DNA of 64,000 nucleotides from Monodelphis domestica (Eukaryota; Chordata; Mammalia; Didelphimorphia; Didelphidae). The notes beneath the pieces are model-generated. The model saw nothing but the letters and a program-made list of their open reading frames with translations, was not told the DNA's origin and did no database searches. Location of the stretch: assembly GCF_027887165.1 (NCBI RefSeq), contig NC_077230.1:263188476-263252475 (forward strand), read 5' to 3'. A program made the translations under genes and the position numbers. This document shows positions 37,780 to 48,715 of this stretch, piece after piece (the first letter of the stretch is position 1; each line of letters opens with the position of its first letter).

Positions 37780-38345
37780 TTAATTTTTTTATTATATATT
37801 CCTTTTCTAGATTACATGTAGATGCGATTTTAGTAATTATTTTCTGACATTTTGTACTATCATATAATATACATTTCCATGTTCATCATGATGTAAAAGA
37901 TACACATATCACTTAGACAAGGAAAAAAGGAAAAATCTCATGAAGGAAATAAAGTGAAAAAATGGTATGCTTTAATCTGTCTTCAGACTCCTTCAGTTCC
38001 TTCTATGGCAATGTGGATAGTCTTTTTATCATCAGTGTCTTGGAGGTGTCTTATCATTGCCTTGCTGATAATAGTTAAGTCACTCACAGTTGATCATAGT
38101 ACATGATGGCTGTTAAAGTATACAATACCCTTTTGCTTCTGCTCATTTTACTTTGCATCACTTCATATCAGCCTTTATAAGTTTTTTTTTATGATCATCC
38201 TATTTGTCATTTCTTAAGACAGTAGCATTCCATCACAATCATATACTCCAACTTGTTTAGTCATTCTCCAGTTGATGGGCATCTCTGGTTTCCAATTCTT
38301 TGTCACCACAATAAAAGCTGCTATAAATATTTTTGTTACAAATAT
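37780..38345 (-). mobile_element. Old L1 3' end, antisense
   Basis: Antisense L1 tail signature: 'gcattccatcacaatcatat', 'cattctccagttgatgggca', 'gctgctataaatatttttgt'. More diverged than the 29-kb and 17-kb L1s. Confidence 0.75.
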
Positions 38346-38354
38346 GAAGTCAAA

Positions 38355-38467
38355 ACGAAATAATTTGAGAAGAGGAAAGAACTTTAAAAAGGCTTCATGG
38401 AAGAAATGGCACCTGAGCTGACCTTTGAAGGAAACTAAGGATTATAACACAGAGATGTAAGAAGAGC
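38355..38467 (-). mobile_element. L2 fragment, antisense
   Basis: 'aggcttcatggaagaaatgg' and 'cacctgagctgacctttgaa' match the antisense L2 body. Followed at once by a SINE. Confidence 0.55.
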
Positions 38468-38605
38468 AGGTTCAAATTTGGCCTCAGACCCTTCCCATCT
38501 GTGTGACCCTAGGCAGGTCAGTTAACCCCCATTGCCTAGCCCTTACTGTTTTTCTGCCTTGGAACCAATACATGGTATTAATTCTAAGACAGAACATAGG
38601 GGTTT
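38468..38605 (+). mobile_element. tRNA-derived SINE, sense, 5'-truncated
   Basis: Starts within 'gcaggttcaaatttggcctc' and runs through 'attgcctagcccttactg' to 'aattctaagacagaaca' and an A-rich tail. Confidence 0.8.
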
Positions 38606-38814
38606 TAAAAAATAAAAAAGGAATGCTTTCAAATAGAACAAACATACAACAAACAGTAATAAAAGGTTATAATAACCTTGTATTTGACAAAAGCATAGAT
38701 CCAAGTTCCGGGTATAAAAACTTACTATTGTTAAAAATTGCTGGGACAATTGGAAAATAGTTTGGCAGAATCTGTAGAACTTTGGGAGTTTTTGATAAGA
38801 CAATTTTGAAAAAT

Positions 38815-39330
38815 GGAAGAGACTTTCAGTCCTTGGTTTGGACAACCGTTATGAAGGTTTGGGAGAGTTAAAAGTCTTCCACTGCTAGGTAGGCCTCAGG
38901 GTATAGGACTGAGGGCAGAACCCATTCCTGACTATTCACTGACAGGATTTGAGTGGGAGAAAGCTGATAGTCTAGGACTGACAAAGATGGGGCTGGTACC
39001 TTGTACCCCTGCCCTTCTGCTCTTGATTTGGGTCTGAGGGTGGGAGAAGCTTTCAGTCCTTGCTATGTACAGAGCTGGTTGGGGTATGTGTGGGAAGAAG
39101 CCTTCTAGGCCTAGCTGAGTCCTGGACTAGAGGAATCCTCAGCATGGCTGATGGAATTAAGATGTGGAGAAGCCCTTGGTTTCCTGGCCCTGGGCCTGAA
39201 CTGAGAAGGAAGGACTGAGCTGAGCAGCAAGAAGTCACGGCTGCCTTCTGCCGGGCTTGGAAATGGGGTAAGGCAGTCTTTAAAGGCCTTGGTTCCTGGA
39301 GTCATTCGGTCCCCTTGGGTGGGGGTATGG
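38815..39330. repeat. GC-rich degenerate tandem repeat
   Basis: A GC-rich patch in AT-rich intron. Units of very roughly 60-95 bp each hold a variant of 'GGGAGAAGCcttcagtCCTTG': near 38951 (gtgggagaaagctgatagtc), 39040 (gtgggagaagctttcagtcc), 39091 (tgtgggaagaagccttctag) and 39164 (gtggagaagcccttggtttc). No coding frame of note. Origin unknown; it could be a decayed minisatellite or part of a transposon. Confidence 0.45.
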
Positions 39331-39603
39331 TGGGGAACTCCCTGCCTGGGTGCAGTTCTCCCATGGGTGATGTCTTTGGACTGGTGAATGGCAGAAGAGC
39401 TGAATAACTTCAGTTCTCAAGGCCAGGGAAAAATGAATAGTGATAAATGGATTTTGTTTAGGGTTTTCTATGTGTGGGTGAATGGGAGGGCCCCTTTGAA
39501 ATAGTCTATATCTGGGTAAATTCCAGGACAGGTAAGCAGATAATCATTTTTGGCAGTAGCTACAATTTCTTTTCCTTTATAAGTGATCTTTATAAAACAA
39601 ACT

Positions 39604-39794
39604 TTTTTTTTTTAACCCTTACCTTCCTTCTTGGAATCAATACTGTGTATTGGTTCCAAGGCAGAAGAATGGTAAGGACTAGGCAATGGGGGTTAAGTGA
39701 CTTACAGCTGGGAAGTGTCTGAGGCCAAATTTGAACCCAGGACCGCCTGTCTTTAGGCTTGGCTCTCAATCCACTGAGCTACCCAGCTGCCCCC
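39604..39794 (-). mobile_element. tRNA-derived SINE, antisense, with target duplication
   Basis: Well-preserved copy ending 'gctacccagctgcccc', flanked by AAAACAAACT at 39594-39603 and 39795-39804. About 13 bases ('cccagggtcacac' region) are absent compared with other copies here. Confidence 0.92.
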
Positions 39795-39879
39795 AAAACA
39801 AACTCTTTTTAAACATTGTTTTATCTTTTTTCCCCCTTTTCTTTCTCCTTTTGGAGTATGTGAAATTAGCAAATTGATG

Positions 39880-40245
39880 AGTGTTGGCAGAACTGACATT
39901 CCTTACTTTTTTGCAGCTCTGCTATTTTGCAGGAAGTCTCCCCATTATATTAACATACCAACATTTATTTGTCCATTCTTCAGTTGTTAAACATATAGAT
40001 TATTTCTTAAAAAAAATTTGCCTAGATGAATAGAGTACCTTCAAATATTTTTTTTTTCAGATAGGTTTTTCTACACTATTTTTAGGATATCCTAGTAATA
40101 GAAACACTGGTGCAAAGCATGATTGGTCTTTTTTTTTAATTTATCTTTTTTTTTACTTAGTGCATATTCATATTGTTTTCTGGAATGTTTGTGCCTATCT
40201 GCATTTCCATTCCATCAGAGGTGAAAACACTTCACACCTGCATAT
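39880..40245 (-). mobile_element. Very old L1 tail relic, antisense
   Basis: Faint match to the L1 3' end ('ttaacataccaacatttatt', 'gtccattcttcagttgtt', 'atcctagtaatagaaacact'). Assignment tentative. Confidence 0.45.
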
Positions 40246-40254
40246 TTGTTATTG

Positions 40255-40500
40255 TTGAGTCTTTTTTTTTTCAGTCCTGTCTGACTCTTTGTGACCTCAT
40301 TATAATTCTCTTGGCAAAAATCTTTGGAGTGGTTTGCCATTTCCTTTTCCCATTCATTTTATAGATGAGGAAATTGAGGCAAACAAGGTTCAATAACTTG
40401 CCCAGGGTCACATAGGTAGTAAGTTATCCGAGGCTGAATTTGAACTTAAGTTTTCTTAACTCCAGGGCCACTATCAACTCTTGACACCTAGTTGCCCACA
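40255..40500 (-). mobile_element. CORE-SINE of MAR1/MON1 type, antisense
   Basis: 'cagtcctgtctgactctttg', 'ggagtggtttgccatttcct', 'atagatgaggaaattgaggc', 'aacttgcccagggtcacata', ending 'gacacctagttgcccac'. Confidence 0.85.
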
Positions 40501-40714
40501 TCTGCATGTAGTATTCCAATATAGATTTCATAGAGATTAAAAAAGGCATATTGGTTGCTGATTTTTCTTGGTTATTAATTATTTTAAGAATAATGTTTTT
40601 ATTCCTTTCTGAATTTTCCTTTTGAAATATTTCAAAATTTGATTCTTGAATGTTTTTAAAACTGTTCTAGCATCCATTCTTCTATGTGTAACTAGCTGTT
40701 TTTCACAATTTCAT

Positions 40715-40925
40715 CTTTGGGATAATAGGATTATAAATTTAGAGCAATAGGATATTTCAGAGTTTATTTAATCTAATTGTCTTACAGATGAATAAGCATA
40801 GGACTGGAGGGTTTAAGTGTCTTACCAGAGTCATACATGTTATGTATAGGAGAGCAGGAAATTCATACCTAGCTCTTCTGATTCCAAATCTAGAAAACTT
40901 ACTTCAGCATCATGCTACTTTTTCT
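40715..40925 (-). mobile_element. CORE/MIR-type SINE relic, antisense
   Basis: 'ggattataaatttagagcaa', 'cttacagatgaataagcata', 'cctagctcttctgattccaa'. Old. Confidence 0.55.
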
Positions 40926-41169
40926 GAAGTGCTAGCTTTCCATTTCATTGAATAATATACAATATTTTAAGGTAATGTAGTTGAATATAGTGCTTTCATT
41001 GCCATTGATAATGCTAACAGGCTATTATGTAATTCATTCTACTTCACATAAATTTAAAGTCGTCTTAGTTGTTCTTGGGATTATCTTCCACACCAAATTT
41101 GAATCCTGTTATTTACAAATACCTTCATCTCAACACAACCATAACCCTAATACCAGTTTCTAGATTGTT

Positions 41170-42230
41170 TCAGTTCATTATCAAGTACCTCCTCTTTGTC
41201 AGGCTATGTGTATAAATGAAAAAAAATCCTTATTACAATATGTAGCACAAATAAAAAGTTAGTAAATACAAATATACACTATATATATGTGTATATATAT
41301 ATACATATATATATCTATATATATATAGTATTTAAATACATAGTATTTTAGGAGAGAAGACACCACTAGCATTTGGAGAATCAGTAAAGTCCTCATATGA
41401 TGATGTTACTTTGCTTGAACGTTATCTTAAAGGAAGAAAGGGATCTCTATGAAATGTACATAAGAAAGAATTGAGGGCATTGTGAGATAGCTGGATGCCA
41501 AGGATTTGGAATGTTGAGTATCATTTGTAAGAAACAGAAAGAAGGCCAGTTTGGAACACAAAGTACAAGAAGGGAAGTAATGGCCCTTGAGACTGGAGAG
41601 ATAGTTTGAAGTCAGGTGGTATGACTTTAAAAGATACACAGAGTTCCTCTATATTTTTTCCTAGAGGAAAGTAGGAAGCTATGGGAGTCAGTTGGGGAGG
41701 GAAATGGAATCATGTAATCAGATCTGTAAACCAGAGTGGGCCTGAATTAAGGGTGGTAGTTGATTGTGAGTGGTGAGAATGGGGTAAAATTTGAGGAGTG
41801 CTGTGAAGGTTGAAATGTTGTAAAGGTACTGATTATATATTTAGGGTGATAGAGAATGAGTTGCAGAGGTTATGTATTCAGGAGATTGAAAGGATTGCAA
41901 TTCCTTTGACAGAAACAGGGAAGTTTGGAAGAGGGGACAGTTTAAGGGGAAAGACAATGGGTTCAATTTTAAGCATGTTGAGTTTAGACATCTTCAGAAT
42001 ATTGAGCTTGAAGTGTACAGTAGGCAACCTGTAATGTGGAACTGAAGGTGCAGGGGAGAGATTAGGCTGGATATTCTTTATACACTTGGGAGTCTGATCT
42101 GGATAGAGATGATAGATAAATTCATGGGAGCAGATGAGGTTATCAAGAGAGTATAAAAGGGACAGTATAAAAGGAGACCTTAGACAGAATTTTGGGAGAA
42201 CAGAGTTTAGGTGGGATTCAACCTTCTGAC
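41170..42230 (-). mobile_element. L2-clade LINE, antisense
   Basis: Antisense L2 3' end ('caagtacctcctctttgtca'), then body with 'ctatgggagtcagttgggga', 'tgaggagtgctgtgaaggtt'-like text and 'agacagaattttgggagaac' near the right end. A (TA)n microsatellite at about 41279-41330 lies inside. Confidence 0.6.
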
Positions 42231-43160
42231 AATTTTTTTTTTATGTTTATACCTTCTCTTCCTACCAAACATGGACATCACAACACACTGGTTGTACTAA
42301 TCCCAATATTTGTGGCATTCATAATGAAAGAATCCCCCCATTTAATTCATTACTGCTTATTTTTTTTGGTGGCTATCTTAATTCTTTTATCCTCTCGAAA
42401 ATTCTCTTTTGTGGCCTTTGGTCATCAATCAAAATGACATTACTTTATTAATAAAAAAAGATTTATTAATTGAGGCAAAGCCTTAGTCGCCAAAATGTTT
42501 ACCTAAGATTGCCCCAGTGGAGGAACCATATAACTGTTTTTATCATTCTGGTATTCTTTCTTGTCTCCTAGTCCCTGAAGACCACTTTGGATCTCTAGCT
42601 CCTGTAAGTGTTTATATGGTGGTCTTCCTCCTAGATAGATCTATGTCTTCATCCTCTGACAGTACCACAGACCACAACAATTCTAGCTAAGTTTTTACTT
42701 AACCTGAGTAATATTCTTATATAGATTGATAACTCAGGCAATTTTTTACATATTTTGTGACAGTTATGGTCACTGTAGCCATGCTATTATCCTGACTTTG
42801 AATAACAGTTATATGGAATTCTCTTTTAGTGATTTAAAGTTCACGTTACCTGATTTTTAACTATTTACTTATAAAATATGAAGATCTGGCATAACAAGGC
42901 CTGATATAGTGTCTCTAGGAAATATGTAGAAAATTTGTTCTTGAATTGATTTGAATATCAGAGTTTTGAACCTTGGTTTCTTTCCCTTTTAAGTACTTCT
43001 TGAAAATGTGATTTATCAAAAAACAACATATTTTTACATTTCTATATTTGGTAGAATAGACGATTTTGGGGTGAAGGTTTTTTTAAATTTTACAAACTGT
43101 ATTTTTGTAGCAGGTTTATAATTCTGTTATTATAATCTCGTTTCAAATTGGGATGCCTTG
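42231..43160. other. Intron sequence, no element recognised
   Basis: AT-rich, no coding signal. Possible small relics only. Confidence 0.4.
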
Positions 43161-43378
43161 ATAAGTGGTAGGGATCTAGCCAGATAGTGTAGAGGATAGA
43201 GTATAGGATTTGCAATATGGAATATCCAAGTTTGAGCTTTGCCTCAGACATTTAACTATGACTAGGTAACTCACTTAATGTAATTTAGTTTCAATTTCCT
43301 CTTCAGTGAAATGAGGGGATTGGACAAAGTAACCTTAAAGATCCCTTTCCAGCTCTAATCCTCTGTTCTGATATTAAG
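43160..43378 (+). mobile_element. CORE-SINE relic, sense
   Basis: 'atagtgtagaggatagagta', 'tcaatttcctcttcagtgaa', and 'tccctttccagctctaatcc' at the 3' side. Confidence 0.6.
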
Positions 43379-43599
43379 TGATATTTTTCTTGTTAGACAC
43401 TTGTAATGCCTTCTGACACTGAAGTTTTAGAGTCTGAAAAAATTCATAACAATTTCCTAAACAAAAGTAGTTAGACTTGTTTGGGGGTATTTTGGGGGTA
43501 ATTTGATGACTCTTCTTATTTCTTCAAGCTTTGTCTGTTTCAAAACTGATTCTTGAAAAGTTTATAAACCCTCTTCCCACTGAGTTTTTACTTTGATCT

Positions 43600-43955
43600 T
43601 GTTTTGGTGCCTCTTCTGCCCATTTAGCTTTCATCGTGAGAATGTTTCCTATTGATTCCATTCAGATTTTCTACCCTATCTCCATTTTTGTTTCCAATTT
43701 TTCTTGTTCTCCCTCTTACACTCCCTCTTTTCCTTAAAAGCACAACATAAGTAACATTTTCTATGCATGAAGCCTCTTCTGGTGTCCTCTGCCTCCCAGA
43801 TTTCTATTTATATAATTATATCAGTATTGTTATCTCGATAGAATGTGAATTACTTAAGTGCAGAGGCTGTTTAATTTTTGTGTTTCTGTTTCTACTACTT
43901 TAGCCCAGAGTCTGATATATAGTTGGAGCTTATTGTTTGTAGATTGTTCAGTTTT
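43600..43955 (+). mobile_element. L2 3' end, sense
   Basis: 'catgaagcctcttctggtgt', 'tagaatgtgaattacttaag', then the 'gcccagagtctgatatatag'-type terminal block. Old. Confidence 0.55.
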
Positions 43956-44129
43956 TTACTGGGGTTAAATCTTTAATTTTACTGACACCAGATCTTCCTC
44001 AGCTGTTTTCAGAGTAGTAGGTTTAGCTTAGCTTATTGAAATTATTTTTTCTTTCCTTTATATAACTTCCCTTTAGGTTTTTTTAATCCATAATATTTCT
44101 TGCTTATTTTGTAGGGTTTTTTTTCCTGC

Positions 44130-44241
44130 TTGCTTATTTATTTATTTATTTATTCATTCATTTATTTATTTATTTATTCATTCATTCATTCATTCATTCA
44201 TTCATTCATTTATTTATTTATTTATTTATTTATTCATTCAT

Positions 44242-44308
<67 letters not shown>

Positions 44309-44309
44309 C

Positions 44310-44344
<35 letters not shown>

Positions 44345-44346
44345 TT
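44130..44346. repeat. (TTTA)n/(TTCA)n tetranucleotide repeat
   Basis: About 217 bp of TTTA repeats with interspersed TTCA blocks. The 101-codon frame across it (Tyr-Leu-Phe-Ile repeats) is an artefact. Confidence 0.97.
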
Positions 44347-44414
44347 CCTTTTCCTTACCAGAGAGATTTTTGTTTTCACTTGAAATTACTCTGTCTTTAC
44401 TTGCTTCTGGACCT

Positions 44415-44556
44415 GTTTTACAGGCTTGCCTGTAAGCCCTTTGAAAATAAGTGATTGATTTTTGTCATCTTAGTATCCCTGGTCCCAAGTGTGGCACTTT
44501 GCACATAATAAGGGCTTTATAAATGTTTATCAAATCAAATTGAATTGAGACTCTTT
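44415..44556 (+). mobile_element. L2 3' end fragment, sense
   Basis: 'cttagtatccctggtccca', then 'gcacataataagggctttat' and 'aaatgtttatcaaatcaaat'. Confidence 0.5.
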
Positions 44557-45690
44557 GGTTGTTCACCTTCTTTCCTCTTCCTTCTGTCTGTGTTTTCTTT
44601 GGGGGTGTTTTTGTGTGGTAGAGAGTAGCAATTGAAGAAGTGGGCATTTAGTGATCTATATTACTGCCATTTTGCTGGAACTCTGCATCTCAGTGTTGCT
44701 GCTTTTGTCTTCTGGTTTCATTTGTAGCAAGTATGTTAATATAGATGCATTTCAGTTCAGTTCTTGTAGTAGTGCATATCAAGCACTCTTTGATTATGTA
44801 GAGAACTTACACTAAGAATGCTAAAAATTAAGTTAAACTTTGTAGATAATTTTGTTTATTTGTAGATGAAAAGTGTATAATTTTTTTTGCATTCTTCACT
44901 TCAGTTTTGTTTACTCCATTACCTCCACTGGGGTGGCTAAAAGAGATTGCCCACAACTATTTAATATTTGTATCAGTTTAATGGGTGTCATGGCTAAAGA
45001 ATTCCTGTCTCTCTCCTCACTAATTTATAGTCCAGGTTTGCACAGACTATGGTGCTACCTGGACTTGAAGCTTTTCTAGCATGGTAGAATGTGCCAGACT
45101 GTTTTTGATGAGTATAGACCTTGAAATGCACAGTTCCCTCCCAACCATCCTGGAATACTGAAGAAAGATTTCTGTGGATGGCTAAACGTAAGATCTGAAT
45201 GATTTTTTGCCTGACTTCTTTCAAACACCATGATTCAAAACAAGCCTTTTCTTACTTTGGTTTTTGATGTTTACATCAGTGTTATTATAGAAGTACATTA
45301 TTGTTTTCTGCTGCTTTTCATTTTGGATATACAGTATTGTAAAATAAAATATTGATCAAAAAGAAGCCTCAGGGAGTTGTTTTTATCCAAATAACTAAAG
45401 CTCACCTCTGTAAGGGTTAGAACTTTATTTTTTGGTGGAAATTTTAAAAATGTATACTTTGTTTTCCTGGATTCTTAATATTCAATTATTGAGGTACACT
45501 ATAGGTGAAATAAAAGATATAATTATAGAGGGGTAGAAACAGTGCTCTCTGCAGTGTCCTGAAAGTACTGTCTGGAAGAAATCTGGGAATAGACACTTCT
45601 CTTTATTTCATTTTGCCCCTTCTTCATTTTAAGGCTGGGGTGGAAACCTCCTGTTAATGGACCCAAAGAGCCCAAATATCTAGATTTTAT
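44557..45690. other. Intron sequence, no element recognised
   Basis: No convincing exon or repeat. Open frames at 44873-45079 and 44994-45224 lack motifs and splice context. Confidence 0.4.
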
Positions 45691-45694
45691 CACT

Positions 45695-45782
45695 TAGGGC
45701 AGCTAGGTGGCACAATGGATAGATAGAGTACCTGGAGCCAGGAAGGATTTGAGTTCAAATCTAGACTTAGACATGATGATAA
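45695..45782 (+). mobile_element. CORE-SINE 5' fragment
   Basis: 'gggcagctaggtggcacaat', then 'cctggagccaggaaggattt' and 'gagttcaaatctagactta'. Stops abruptly before the A-rich block that follows. Confidence 0.7.
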
Positions 45783-46140
45783 TTAAACCTACTTAAGCTG
45801 ATTTGGTCCCCTGGAAAGACTAATGAGAGAGAAAAGATTTTGGAGTACACCCATAAGGAGGCCAAATGTAAATGATAATCCAGTAAAGGAGGCAAAAGGA
45901 GCATTTTGGCAGATAGAAAGAGAATTAAGGGAAAATTATGTCACAGAAACACTGAGGGGAGAAAATATTGAGCAAAGGATAATTAGCAACTTCAGATATG
46001 AGAGAGATCAAGACACAGAAAGATTAAGAATAAGCCATCAGCTTTGGGATGGGGAGGATGAAGAATACTGTGGGGAAACTACAATGATGTAGAACAACTT
46101 CAAGATATTAGTAAAAGCTTATTTCAATTAAAAAAATTAA
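45783..46140 (+). other. A-rich block with an unidentified 90-codon ORF
   Basis: Frame 45823-46092 begins MREKRFWSTPIRRPNVND and contains AFWQIERELRENYVTETL and ENIEQRIISNFRYERDQDTE. It is charged, not low-complexity, and A-rich on the coding strand, unlike its neighbours. I do not recognise the protein. The high A content and position next to a cut SINE could mean a retroelement fragment, but no diagnostic motif is present. No splice sites or promoter suggest a host exon. Confidence 0.35.
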
Positions 46141-46480
46141 ACCGTCAGATTTGGTGTTTCTCACGTGGTAATTTTGTAAGGAAAAACTTCAGTTGAGTTA
46201 CGAAGTGAGAAGCCAAATTAAGAAATGGAGGCAATAAATATTGTGTTGAATGGCCAGTATTTTCCTGGGCTTTCTATTTCAAGTTATGTTAGACATCTGT
46301 CTCTTTTCTCAGTGATGATTTTTTGCACTATATCCTTTGCTTTTCATGAGGAAACTTATAATTCATACTTTTGTGTTATTCATATGTGTAGTATCACACA
46401 TATATACCTATAATTCCTCTAACAATATATTCAGCTTATGTACACTTTACATAGATTTGCATATCAGCCACTCATCACAT
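46141..46480. other. Intron sequence, no element recognised
   Basis: AT-rich; nothing recognised. Confidence 0.4.
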
Positions 46481-46805
46481 AGCCACCACTTTGGTGGAAA
46501 CTTTTATCTCCTGTACCTGGACTATTGTTATAATATTCTGGGTCATTTCCCTTGCTGAGTTATCTCCCCATTCACATCCCCCACTCAGCTGCCAAAGTGA
46601 TTTTTCTGAAGAATGGATAGTTCTGACTGCCCTCTGCTTTGTTGCCCTTTTCAATGAATGTTCATCAGTTTCTTTCACTGTTCAGAGTGACTGGGTTAAC
46701 TTCCTTTCAGATCTAAATTCTTTAGTCTGACTTATATTCCTTCAACTTTATTCTGCCCTATTTAATATTTACTGCACATTTTCCCTGTATGCACTATACA
46801 TTCAA
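46480..46805 (+). mobile_element. L2 internal/3' fragment, sense
   Basis: 'cctggactattgttataata', 'ctcagctgccaaagtgattt' and 'ctgccctatttaatatttac' match L2-type sense text. Confidence 0.6.
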
Positions 46806-48250
46806 GGTAGCTAGTGGATATGCTTTGTTTTTAATTCTAGTATAAGGCTTTGGCTGATTGACTTAATTGATATGGATTTGATATTTAAGAATCAAACATG
46901 GATTCATAGAATCTTTAGTAGGAAAGGACTTTGGAGTTCACCTTTCTTGTCCAAATAGGGCAGTTTTCTTTGGTGGCAAACAAATGTTTTCCTGACCCTT
47001 TCCAACTCCAAATAAGAGAGTTATACTTGTATCGGTATAAACTCAACATTTTTTTCCTGATGTGGATCATCTTAAGGATCATTAGCTTCAGCTTTATATA
47101 GAAAGTACATTCTTTTGTCAGACAATGTGAATTTTAAGTAAAACATTGTAATAGATGGTGGAAATGGGGAAGATTTATAATAAATGGAAAGGGAGGGTGG
47201 TAAAGAAATGATAGTCTTCCCCCTTCTAAAACTGCATTCAGCTTTATTCCACTGGATTCTGAGGAGGACTATTTGGAGAGATTATGGTGGTAATCTCTCG
47301 ATCTTTAGGGAGAGAAGGTCATCTCTCTCTCTCCCCCCCTCCCCCTTCACTCTCAAGTTTTCCTTTAAAATTACTTAACTGAAATTTATTGAAGGGGAAA
47401 CAAAAAGGTACAGGGCAGATTGAGGATAAGGATTTTTGTATTTAAGAAATGAAGGAGGAAGAAGGGATCTCTATCTAGCTAATATCCTTCCCCCCAAAGT
47501 CAAGTAGATCAAGTTTGGTTCATCCTGACCCTAGAATCTGATTCTTGTCTGTACAATAAGTCTCCTCAAGCTTAGATTTAAGGAGACAGATGGAAACTCT
47601 TCTTGTTTAGACAGATTATTTCCCAAAGTCTTATCCAATATGTTTATCTTCTGATGGGATCTGGGTTAGGAAATTCACAAAGAGAAGATCATTGGATCAA
47701 GAAGCCCAGTTGGAGCTACCTATCTGGACTATGGTGCCAGGCGGAAGTCCACTCCCAACTGTAGCTGAAGGGAGCTCCCTTTTCCAAAGTTCTGAATTCC
47801 TTTTCCTGTCCATCCCCTGCTGCTGTGGAATTCTGCAGCTCTCTCCTTTTTCATTTTTCTCCATGGTGTCAAACCTTCTCTCACAACATCCAAACACTGG
47901 CATCTTAAGTTGAAAAATTTATTCAAGTATTTTGCTGTAGTATTTCGGCCCCTTCCTTGGTCTTTTATCTATACCATTTTAGCTATATTATTTGTTAAAC
48001 TTATTTTCCCACAATGAATTTCCTTTGCTAGGGAAAACATGGAATCTTGCATATAGCAAATATTGGATAAAAATATATTGACTGGTTAATCATCCCCTTT
48101 TTCATTTTGATATTTCTGTTCCAGAATTTTTACTTATTAAGGTTTTTGGAGGGTGTTGTTTTAAACAAAAATGAAATTTCCTCATGTCTATAGTCTCTTG
48201 AGTTACAAAAAAAGAGATAGGAACAATTCAATTTAGAGATAGTGTGGTAT
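46806..48250. other. Intron with a possible antisense LTR-like block
   Basis: From about 47200 to 47930 the composition and an antisense AATAAA-type signal ('gaaatttattgaagggg' on +) resemble the other - strand LTRs, but ends and target duplication were not found. A short CT-rich run lies at about 47318-47346. An L2-like relic may lie at about 47985-48085. No gene recognised. Confidence 0.35.
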
Positions 48251-48254
48251 TGCT

Positions 48255-48715
48255 TCATTATCTCCTGCTGGATCTCAGTTTCTGTATCTAAAACGAAGGA
48301 GTTGGATCAGATGATCTCTAAGGTGTCGTCTGTTCTGATATGTAGGCTATTCTATAGTTACTATTGCTATTATTAATACTTTGAATGAAATTTTTTAATT
48401 TATAAAGTATTTTTCCATCAATTGTTTAATTAGATCTCCAGAACAATTCTGAGACAGCACAGGAAGATGTTTTTATATATTATTTTACAGTTGAAGAAAC
48501 TGAAGCCCTGAACCTCACAGGCAACTTAACCAACCTCATACCTGAGCAAGAATCCCCTTTATTACATACCTGATGAGTGGTCATAATACCCTTTGCTTGA
48601 AGATGAAATCTGTTTCCTTCTGATTTGTCCAAATTTACACAGGTGAATCCAGGACCCAGCTCTTCTAATTCTGACTCCTCTGCTGATTTCACTTCTGACT
48701 CTGAACTTTATTTCC
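48255..48715. mobile_element. CORE-SINE relics with an inserted CR1-like scrap
   Basis: A sense piece at about 48260-48360 ('ggatctcagtttctgtatct') is followed by an antisense SINE at about 48420-48710. The latter is interrupted at about 48550-48607 by 'ccctttattacatacctgat' and 'gagtggtcataatacccttt', which match the CR1/L3-like antisense text seen at 3940-3990. Confidence 0.5.

Noticed and set aside
44130-44435. 101-codon Tyr-Leu-Phe-Ile repeat protein
   Set aside because: Pure translation of the (TTTA)n/(TTCA)n repeat.
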